Of a DNA stretch of 7,459 nucleotides, positions 1 to 4,551 are shown one piece after another. Both the position numbers and the translations under genes were made by a program. Under the pieces are notes generated by a model. The model was not told the DNA's origin. It did no database searches and saw only the letters and a list, made by a program, of their open reading frames with translations. Positions within the stretch are counted from its first letter, which is position 1. The number at the start of each line of letters is the position of its first letter. The stretch comes from Clostridiales bacterium (GTDB lineage Bacteria > Bacillota > Clostridia > Lachnospirales > Lachnospiraceae), in assembly GCA_019420425.1 (NCBI GenBank), contig JAHZHG010000131.1:1-7459 (forward strand), in the 5' to 3' direction.

Positions 1-537
1 CTGCAGGCCGCCTACGACATTGTGGACGGAGGCAGCCTGTACAACCGCTGTCACCTCATCGCCCACCAGCTGACTGCTGAGGATGCAAATGAGAAAAATC
101 TGATCACCGGCACCCGGTATATGAATACGGAAGGAATGCTGCCCTTTGAAAACATGGTAGCCGACTACATTAAAGAAACCGGCGACCATGTGCTGTACCG
201 GGTAACGCCTATTTTCGACGGGGACGACCTTGTCGCCTCCGGCGTACAGATGGAGGCCTGTTCCGTTGCGGATGAAGGCGATTCCATTTGCTTTAATATC
301 TTTGCCTACAACGTCCAGCCCGGGATCGGCATTGACTATGCCACCGGGGAAAGCTGGCTGGAGGAAACGGCCGCTGCCGCTGATGAGGCCGGGGTAATCC
401 GCGGCAACTCCAAATCCAAAATTTACCACTGCCCCGGCCAGCGGGACTATGAAAACATGGCGGATTCCAAAAATCTGGTTATCTTCTCCTCCGAGGAGGA
501 GGCCCAGGCTGCCGGATACCGAAGGGCTAAGCGGTAG
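1..537 (+). CDS. DNA/RNA non-specific endonuclease, C-terminal part (5' truncated by window edge)
   Basis: The frame is open from base 1, so the gene begins outside the window; 178 residues plus a TAG stop are visible. Near the new N-terminus lies NRCHLIA (residues 15-21), matching the (D/N)RxHLI active-site motif of the beta-beta-alpha-metal nuclease family (EndA, Serratia nuclease), with His18 as the likely general base. NLITGTRYMN (33-42) follows; Asn42 and Glu50 are 8 apart, as are the metal-site Asn and downstream Glu in Serratia nuclease, so they are the likely equivalents. These enzymes cut single- and double-stranded DNA and RNA using Mg2+ and are usually secreted or surface-anchored; the N-terminus that would show a signal peptide is missing. 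Residues 131-178 form a tail (YHCPGQRDYENM, then EEEAQAAGYRRAKR) resembling the Ada-like zinc hook of streptococcal and clostridial nucleases but without the final Cys-x-x-Cys. The last 11 bp overlap the convergent CNNM gene. Family assignment is confident; biological role is open (nutrient scavenging, DNA uptake or competition). Confidence 0.9.
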   Translation: MQAAYDIVDGGSLYNRCHLIAHQLTAEDANEKNLITGTRYMNTEGMLPFENMVADYIKETGDHVLYRVTPIFDGDDLVASGVQMEACSVADEGDSICFNIFAYNVQPGIGIDYATGESWLEETAAAADEAGVIRGNSKSKIYHCPGQRDYENMADSKNLVIFSSEEEAQAAGYRRAKR

Positions 538-1828
538 TATTCAGCCGCACAACCGCTTCCCGGATAATATGACCGCGGACACTGCGCACGTCAATGATCA
601 GACCGTTTCCCTGCCAGCGGAAGGTTTCCCCGTCTCCAGGCACTCTTCCGATCATTCCGCAAACAAAACCGCTGAAGGTTTCGTATTCGTCCACGGGAAA
701 CGGATACTCCAGAGCTTTTGCCACCTCATCCAGGGCCGCGCAGCCCTGGATGCTGAAGCTGCCGTCCGGCAGCTGCTCGATATCCGCCGGTCTCACCGGC
801 TCCTCCTTTTCCTCCAGCTCTCCCACCAGCGCCTCCATCAAATCGTGAAGCGTAATGATACCGGAAAGTCCGCCGTATTCATCCAGGATAACGGCAAAAT
901 ATGTCCGGCTCTGTTTCATTCTTCCGAAGAGCACATTGGCCTTCATCCGCTCGGGCACAAAGAGCACCTGATCCTCCATAGCTTTTGCCAGCAGGTTCTC
1001 TCTGGATTTATCCGTCTGACGGAAGTAATCTCTGGTGTTGAGCACGCCGATCACGTCGTCCTGATCCTTTCCGCAGACCGGATAGTACGTATGTCTGGAG
1101 CTGCCGATCACCTCTTCCCATTTCTGCGGCGCATCAGACAGCAAAAGCAGCTTTACGTCCCTTCGATGGGTGCAGATTTCTTCCACACAGATATCGTTAA
1201 ACGCAAATACATTCTGTATAATTTCATTTTCCTCTGTCAGTATTGTCCCCTTTTCATTGCCCTCGTTCATCAGCATCCGAAGCTCCTCCTCGGTCACTGT
1301 CTCCTCTTCCTCCTCCGGACTCATGCCCAGCAGGCGCAGCACCAGATTGGTGGAGGCGGTCAGCAGCCAGACCAGCGGGGCAAAAGCGCGGGAAATGAAA
1401 GCCAGAAGCCTTGCCATTCCCAGAGCCATGCTCTCCGATTTTTTCATGGCAATCCGCTTGGGCACCAGTTCGCCGAAAATCAGGTTAAAATAGCCCAGGA
1501 TCAGCGTAATGCAAAAAATGCTCACGCCTTTCAGGACTCCCACCGGAATCGTAACGCCCAGATCCACCAGGCCCTGCACCAGCGGGCCGGAGAAGTTTTC
1601 CGCGGCCACCGCACTTTGCAGCTGGCCGGCCAGCGTAATGGCCACCTGAATTGTGGCCAGGAACTTTGCCGGCTGGGCGGTCAGCTCCACCAGAGCCCTC
1701 GCCCGTCCGTCCCCATCCGATGCCAGCTTTTTCAGACGGGTCTCGCTCATGGAAATCACGGCAATCTCTGCACTGGCAAAAACCGCGTTTAACAAAATCA
1801 ATACTACTAATAATACAAATGACTGCAT
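527..1828 (-). CDS. CNNM/CorC (HlyC/CorC) family membrane protein, probable Mg2+/divalent cation exporter
   Basis: Complete 433-residue protein of usual family length. The DUF21 (CNNM) transmembrane domain covers about residues 1-170, with hydrophobic segments near 3-25, 57-75, 95-117 and 136-166. It carries the conserved SAE at 19-21 and GELVPKR at 119-125, polar and acidic positions in the membrane domain. An acidic linker (EEEEE, 172-176) leads to a CBS pair (about 205-335); the second CBS has DEYGG (316-320) and ITLHDL (325-330), whose Thr and Asp commonly bind the ATP ribose. A C-terminal CorC/HlyC domain follows (about 345-430, FSGFVCGMIGRVPGDG at 385-400). Characterised relatives (bacterial CorC, MpfA of Staphylococcus aureus) export Mg2+; 'hemolysin' is an old label. 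The ATG is supported by AAGGAG 8 nt upstream. The 3' end overlaps the nuclease gene by 11 bp, and I see no terminator there. The long structured leader (1829-2025) suggests post-initiation control. Confidence 0.93.
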   Translation of the reverse strand: MQSFVLLVVLILLNAVFASAEIAVISMSETRLKKLASDGDGRARALVELTAQPAKFLATIQVAITLAGQLQSAVAAENFSGPLVQGLVDLGVTIPVGVLKGVSIFCITLILGYFNLIFGELVPKRIAMKKSESMALGMARLLAFISRAFAPLVWLLTASTNLVLRLLGMSPEEEEETVTEEELRMLMNEGNEKGTILTEENEIIQNVFAFNDICVEEICTHRRDVKLLLLSDAPQKWEEVIGSSRHTYYPVCGKDQDDVIGVLNTRDYFRQTDKSRENLLAKAMEDQVLFVPERMKANVLFGRMKQSRTYFAVILDEYGGLSGIITLHDLMEALVGELEEKEEPVRPADIEQLPDGSFSIQGCAALDEVAKALEYPFPVDEYETFSGFVCGMIGRVPGDGETFRWQGNGLIIDVRSVRGHIIREAVVRLNTTA

Positions 1829-1867
1829 AATCTAATCTCCTTTTTTCTCAGCTGTGTAATAAAGCGC

Positions 1868-1916
1868 AAAAGGGTATAGCCTGTATACTCTTTTCGATTT
1901 GTACCGACTATACCCT
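1868..1916 (-). promoter_or_regulatory. competing inverted repeats in the CNNM leader (attenuator-like)
   Basis: Three segments of the - strand transcript can pair in two exclusive ways. Segment A (1916-1908, AGGGTATAG) is perfectly complementary over 9 bp to segment C (1879-1871, CTATACCCT), with a 28-nt loop. Segment B (1894-1884, AAAAGAGTATA) pairs with the C region (1878-1868, TATACCCTTTT) over 10 of 11 positions with a 5-nt loop and one A-C mismatch. A ends with the stop codon of the candidate leader ORF, so a ribosome finishing that ORF would mask A and favour B:C. The run after C is only TTTT followed by GCGC, so this is not a classical terminator; control by RNA folding or a DNA operator are both possible. 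Confidence 0.45.
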
Positions 1917-1920
1917 GTAT
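1875..1920. repeat. tandem near-palindromic repeat TATAnCCTGTAT, two copies
   Basis: On the + strand, TATAGCCTGTAT (1875-1886) and TATACCCTGTAT (1909-1920) match at 11 of 12 bases and sit 34 bp apart. Each is close to an inverted repeat: the first extends to GTATA-GCCTG-TATAC (1874-1888), the second contains ATAC-CCT-GTAT. Two such sites in the gap between the CNNM gene and the divergent small genes could be operators for a dimeric regulator. They also build the competing RNA hairpins described for this region, so the two readings are alternatives. Confidence 0.45.
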
Positions 1921-2000
1921 GTATGCATAACACTGCACGGAGCAGTCAGATTATCGCCGTTCGTTTCACTGTCACTGTCGGAACTGTCGTCCATGTGCAC
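1908..2000 (-). CDS. candidate acidic leader peptide (uORF) upstream of the CNNM gene
   Basis: This is a 30-codon ORF starting at GTG (2000-1998), with an in-frame ATG two codons later (1994-1992, giving 28 residues). AGGAAGGG at 2016-2009 lies 8 nt before the GTG and 14 nt before the ATG, so the GTG has the better spacing. The N-terminal half after the ATG reads MDDSSDSDSETNGDN: six Asp/Glu in the first 14 residues, partly from three copies of GACAGT (+ strand ACTGTC at 1968-1973, 1974-1979, 1983-1988). The rest is neutral to basic and ends in TYRV. The TAG stop forms the end of the 5' arm of a 9-bp inverted repeat (1908-1916 with 1871-1879). The ORF lies between a good promoter and the CNNM start, the usual place for a regulatory leader peptide. 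It is short and has no recognised homologue, so it could be chance. Confidence 0.4.
   Translation of the reverse strand: MHMDDSSDSDSETNGDNLTAPCSVMHTYRV
1932..1946. repeat. short perfect hairpin in the CNNM leader
   Basis: ACTGC and GCAGT form a 5-bp perfect inverted repeat around the 5-nt loop ACGGA. It lies within the second half of the candidate leader ORF. It is small and could be chance, but it adds to the structured character of the leader. Confidence 0.3.
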
Positions 2001-2031
2001 TATCACATCCCTTCCTGATCTATTGGTATGC

Positions 2032-2060
2032 ATCGTATCATGTTTTCGTGCCCCTGTCAA
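2032..2060 (-). promoter_or_regulatory. sigma-A type promoter for the CNNM transcript
   Basis: On the - strand there is a perfect TTGACA (2060-2055), a 17-bp spacer and TACGAT (2037-2032, 4 of 6 consensus bases), with TGA directly before the -10 giving an extended -10 element. Transcription would start near 2025, leaving a leader of roughly 195 nt before the CNNM ATG. A Shine-Dalgarno sequence follows about 10 nt after the predicted start. The promoter has not been tested and is called by eye. Confidence 0.6.
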
Positions 2061-2111
2061 TTATATTTCTCCTGCTTTGGGACATACTAACTCTCGTAAG
2101 GAGGTGTTGTT

Positions 2112-2309
2112 ATGCCTGACATTCATTCAACGGTTACGGAGCTCCCCCTCTCCTGTAAATCAGCCGCAGAAAACGTGGCGCGGGAGCTGGCCAGGGAAGA
2201 GGCATATGCCGAGCTGCCGGAGGCCTGCCTGAAAAAGCTGACCAGTCTGGAAGAAAACATCCAAAAAGAAACCGGAGAGCGGGTAGCCCTGGTGGCGTAC
2301 CGCCTGTAG
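2112..2309 (+). CDS. small hypothetical protein, 65 residues
   Basis: The ATG follows a near-perfect Shine-Dalgarno (AAGGAGGTG, 2098-2106; GGAGG ends 7 nt before the ATG), the main reason to believe this short gene. The product is soluble and charged, with no signal peptide or membrane segment. Residues about 18-55 look largely helical and amphipathic (AAENVARELAREEAYAE, then LKKLTSLEENIQKE), and the end is hydrophobic (VALVAYRL). There is one Cys at 15 and one at 39, with no metal-binding pattern. I do not recognise a domain. It is followed after 28 bp by a second small gene on the same strand, probably in one transcript, and is divergent from the CNNM gene. I could not pick a convincing + strand promoter: TATCAT (2036-2041) and TATATT (2062-2067) are possible -10s, neither with a good -35. 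The overlapping - strand frame is a shadow. Confidence 0.75.
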   Translation: MPDIHSTVTELPLSCKSAAENVARELAREEAYAELPEACLKKLTSLEENIQKETGERVALVAYRL

Positions 2310-2337
2310 ATCATTATCCCCGAAAGGAGGGCTTTTC

Positions 2338-2493
2338 ATGTCTGATCGAAATGAAAAACCAGATAAAGCAAAAAATTCCTACGATGACGGCAATATCCCG
2401 GAGATCGATCTTCCAAAGGATTCCTGGATCACGGAGCCGCTGCCTGAATATACGCGGCCGCGCAAGGACGGCCCCGGCGGTGAAGGGAAGTAA
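2338..2493 (+). CDS. small hypothetical protein, 51 residues, probably disordered
   Basis: ATG at 2338 is preceded by AAAGGAGG (2323-2330) with a 7-nt spacer, an excellent ribosome binding site; the frame ends in TAA at 2491-2493. The product is very hydrophilic and rich in Asp, Lys, Pro and Gly (it starts MSDRNEKPDK and ends RPRKDGPGGEGK). It has one Trp at 30 and no Cys, His or membrane segment. The central part (IPEIDLPKDSWITEPLPEY) is the only stretch that looks like a conserved short linear motif. I recognise no family. It sits 28 bp behind the 65-residue gene, suggesting a two-gene unit, and is convergent with the alkyltransferase-like gene. Reality rests on the ribosome binding site and operon-like spacing. 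Confidence 0.6.
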   Translation: MSDRNEKPDKAKNSYDDGNIPEIDLPKDSWITEPLPEYTRPRKDGPGGEGK

Positions 2494-2533
2494 TCTCACC
2501 AAAAGAAGCGCAGATAAATTACCAGGATTTCTG

Positions 2534-2575
2534 CCGCAGCGGCCGCGCTCGGCCTGGCCGCTGCTATCGCTGCGG
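2534..2575. repeat. GC-rich nested inverted repeats
   Basis: GCAGCGGCC (2536-2544) and GGCCGCTGC (2556-2564) are perfect 9-bp arms around an 11-nt loop. CCGCAGC (2534-2540) can instead pair with GCTGCGG (2569-2575). No T-run follows on either strand, so this is not an ordinary intrinsic terminator. It lies in the gap between convergent genes and may stabilise mRNA 3' ends. Confidence 0.5.
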
Positions 2576-2579
2576 AGAG

Positions 2580-2601
2580 AACAGGGTTTGTACCCGTTTT
2601 T
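2580..2601 (+). terminator. weak intrinsic terminator after the two small genes
   Basis: On the + strand, AAC plus GGGT (2580-2582, 2584-2587) pairs with ACCC plus GTT (2592-2598) around a 4-nt TTGT loop with one bulged A, then runs into T2597-T2601. The stem is short and only moderately GC-rich. It lies 87 bp beyond the TAA of the 51-residue gene. A further arm pair TACCCG/CGGGTA (2591-2596, 2607-2612) overlaps it. The remainder of the gap to 2656 holds more GC-rich complementarity (CTGCC/GGCAG, CCCG/CGGG) that could serve the - strand gene, but none has a clean U-tract. Confidence 0.4.
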
Positions 2602-2656
2602 CCTTTCGGGTAAATATACTGCCCGCAAACAGGCCGAAGGCCGGCAGACGGGTTCT

Positions 2657-3022
2657 TTATATGTTTTGCTCCCGATAGACTGTGTAAAGCTCCTCAGCCT
2701 CCTCCAAAGTCGGCTTCCAGCCAAACTGCTTCAGGTCTACCCGCCACCCCTCCTCTGTTCTCGTCAGCCGGATGCCTTCCTCCTCCAGCAGCATCCGCTG
2801 CAGCTCCGGTGTTTCAAAGGAGGCGGCGCCGCTTAGTATTCCCCGGGAATTGACTACGCGGTAGGCAGGGATATGCTCTCCGGCCAGGCCCTTTCGCAGG
2901 CCGTAGCCCACCTGCCTGGCATTTTTCGGCTTGCCGCAGAGAAGGGCAATCTGCCCGTAGGAAGCGGCCCGGCCATAGGGAATTCTGGCGCATACCAGCG
3001 CCATCCGCTTATAAAACTGCAT
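2657..3022 (-). CDS. alkyltransferase-like protein (MGMT/AGT fold lacking the catalytic Cys)
   Basis: A 121-residue protein matching the C-terminal DNA-binding domain of O6-alkylguanine-DNA alkyltransferases. SYGQIA (21-26) and the helix-turn-helix with NARQVGYGL (34-42) are present, Arg36 being the likely finger that enters the helix in place of the flipped base. The active-site loop reads IPAYRVV (51-57): Ala53 replaces the acceptor Cys of PCHRV and Tyr replaces the His, so alkyl transfer is not expected. This is the signature of alkyltransferase-like (ATL) proteins (E. coli YbaZ and fission yeast Atl1 carry Trp there), which bind O6-alkylguanine and hand it to nucleotide excision repair. 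The ATG lies inside the 3' end of the MATE gene (14-bp overlap), with GGAGGAAAGG about 10 nt upstream, so translation is probably coupled. It stands last in the MATE transcript. The residues beyond about 95 are an unassigned tail (LKQFGWKPTLEEAEELY). Confidence 0.88.
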   Translation of the reverse strand: MQFYKRMALVCARIPYGRAASYGQIALLCGKPKNARQVGYGLRKGLAGEHIPAYRVVNSRGILSGAASFETPELQRMLLEEEGIRLTRTEEGWRVDLKQFGWKPTLEEAEELYTVYREQNI

Positions 3023-4403
3023 GGCCGCCCTGCCTTTCCTCCAGGCGCCTCATCACCCGAAACTCCTGCGCCGCCATAACTGCCGTAACCACCGCAGCCG
3101 TACCGTCGGCGATGGGCCCGGTGTACACAACGCCGTCGATTCCCCAGAATATGGGCAGGATAAGCAACAGCGGCAGGAAAAACAGAATCTGTCTGGTCAG
3201 AGACAGGAAAATACCCTTTGCCGGCTTTCCGATGGAGGTAAAAAAGGTAGAGGTAATCGGCTGCAGCCAGTTCGCCCAGGTAAAAAAGAGGAAAATCCGG
3301 AAATAGCTCACCCCGAACTGATAATAGCTCTCGCTTCCGCTGCCGAACAGGGAAATCACCTGTCTGGGGAAGAACTGAAACAGCAAAAAGGCCAGTACGG
3401 AAATCGTCGCTCCTGCAGCAGAAGCCAGACGGTATGCTTCACGCACCCGGCCATATTTTTTTGCCCCGTAATTGAAGCTTTCAATGGGCTGACTGCCCTG
3501 GGCCAGACCGATCACAATGGAAAAGAATACCTGGTTCACCTTCATCACAATCCCTGCACAGGCCAGCGGAATTGCATCTCCGTAGACAGAAAGCGCCCCA
3601 TAGTACCTCAGGGAATTGTTCAGTACGATCTGCACCACCATCATGGCGATCTGGTTAAAAAACGACGCCATACCGATTTTGACGATCATCGATGTATATT
3701 CCAGGCGGATTTTCAGATGTTCCGGAAGCAGCGGCACTGTTTTATACCTTCGCAGATAGTTCAGCACCAGAATCCCGGAAAATATCTGGCCGATGATCGT
3801 CGCATAAGCGGCTCCGGCCATGCCCAGGCCCAGGCCCATAACAAATATTGCATCCAGGATAGTGTTGATGATGGCGCCGGACAGGTTGCAGATCATGGTC
3901 ATCCGCGGACTACCGTCGGCACGGATCAGATGGCCTCCTCCTGTGGTCAGAATCAGAAAGGGAAAACCGACGGCAGTAATCCGTACATAGGTCTGGGCGT
4001 AGGGCAGCACCTCATCCGGCGCGCCAAAGGCCCGCAGCAGCGGCGTCAGGAAGAGTTGGGTAATGATGCACAGCGCCAGGCCGCTGATAAACAGCCAGAC
4101 CGCCGCATTTCCCACGTAGTACGCTGCCTTTTCCCGTTCACCTGCTCCCATCTTCAGGTTAAAGCAGGAAGCGCCGCCGATACCGAACAGCAGAGCCAGC
4201 GCAATACAGGACGTAGATAAAGGAAACGCTACATTTGTCGCCGCGTTTCCCAATGTCCCCACAGACTGTCCAATGAACAGCTGATCCACAATATTATAGA
4301 GGGCGCCCACCAGCATAGCGACAATGCTGGGAACCGCAAATTTTACCATCAGTCTGGATACCGGCATCACGCCCAGGGGATTTTCTCTTGTTTGTTCACT
4401 CAT
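3009..4403 (-). CDS. MATE family multidrug/cation efflux transporter (MepA-like)
   Basis: Complete 464-residue inner-membrane protein with about 12 hydrophobic segments in two pseudo-symmetric halves, the usual size for the family. Hallmarks are YNIVDQLFIG (36-45), RADGSPRMTM (161-170), GLAQGSQPIESFNYGAKK (299-316) and SIGKPAKG (390-397), a pattern closest to MepA-type MATE pumps, which expel cationic drugs, dyes and other toxic compounds using a Na+ or H+ gradient. The substrate cannot be read from sequence. The ATG is supported by GAGGAG about 9 nt upstream, and a promoter lies at 4443-4470. The gene is first in a unit with the overlapping alkyltransferase-like gene; a link between toxin export and DNA-alkylation recognition is possible but inferred. 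No adjacent MarR or TetR regulator is seen, unlike many MATE loci. Confidence 0.94.
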   Translation of the reverse strand: MSEQTRENPLGVMPVSRLMVKFAVPSIVAMLVGALYNIVDQLFIGQSVGTLGNAATNVAFPLSTSCIALALLFGIGGASCFNLKMGAGEREKAAYYVGNAAVWLFISGLALCIITQLFLTPLLRAFGAPDEVLPYAQTYVRITAVGFPFLILTTGGGHLIRADGSPRMTMICNLSGAIINTILDAIFVMGLGLGMAGAAYATIIGQIFSGILVLNYLRRYKTVPLLPEHLKIRLEYTSMIVKIGMASFFNQIAMMVVQIVLNNSLRYYGALSVYGDAIPLACAGIVMKVNQVFFSIVIGLAQGSQPIESFNYGAKKYGRVREAYRLASAAGATISVLAFLLFQFFPRQVISLFGSGSESYYQFGVSYFRIFLFFTWANWLQPITSTFFTSIGKPAKGIFLSLTRQILFFLPLLLILPIFWGIDGVVYTGPIADGTAAVVTAVMAAQEFRVMRRLEERQGGHAVL

Positions 4404-4442
4404 GTTTGCTCTCTCCTCATCTGTAGCTCTTCTCTCTTTTCT

Positions 4443-4470
4443 ATATTATCACCTTCCCGTCTTTTGTCAA
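4443..4470 (-). promoter_or_regulatory. sigma-A type promoter for the MATE transcript
   Basis: On the - strand, TTGACA (4470-4465, perfect) is followed by a 16-bp spacer and TAATAT (4448-4443, 4 of 6), with TGA immediately before the -10 as an extended element. The predicted start near 4436 gives a leader of about 30 nt to the ATG. It sits between the murE terminator and the MATE gene, so the MATE unit is transcribed independently. Confidence 0.6.
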
Positions 4471-4498
4471 ATTTTCATCTCCCGGCTGGCTTTAGCGG

Positions 4499-4546
4499 CA
4501 AAAAAACACCAGTCGCAGCCTTTTTGTCTGACTGCCTCTGGTGTTT
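4499..4546 (-). terminator. strong intrinsic terminator of the murE-type gene
   Basis: Read on the - strand, AAACACCAG (4546-4538) pairs perfectly with CTGGTGTTT (4512-4504) over 9 bp. A 2x2 internal loop and a further 4-bp stem (4535-4532 with 4518-4515) extend it. The 3' arm runs into seven consecutive T (4506-4500). The stem begins 6 nt after the murE stop codon. The + strand side carries TTTCCTTTTTA after the same stem, so weak bidirectional function is possible, but no + strand gene needs it. Confidence 0.85.
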
Positions 4547-4551
4547 CCTTT

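Noticed and set aside
449..1792. Long + strand open frame of 447 codons opposite the CNNM gene
   Set aside because: It lies entirely antisense to a gene with clear DUF21 and CBS motifs, has His/Gln-rich shadow composition and no ribosome binding site, and its start overlaps the nuclease gene in another frame.
1829..2025. Known Mg2+ or Mn2+ riboswitch (M-box or yybP-ykoY) in the CNNM leader
   Set aside because: I could not find the conserved core motifs of either class by eye; a covariance-model search would settle it.
2314..2724. - strand open frame of 136 codons across the 51-residue gene and the convergent gap
   Set aside because: No ribosome binding site, Arg/Ser-rich low-information sequence, overlaps the end of the alkyltransferase-like gene and runs through palindromes.
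3021..4220. + strand open frame of 399 codons opposite the MATE gene
   Set aside because: Antisense shadow of a convincing transporter; the composition (Gln, His, Arg and Gly rich) matches the reverse complement of membrane-protein codons and no domain is recognisable.
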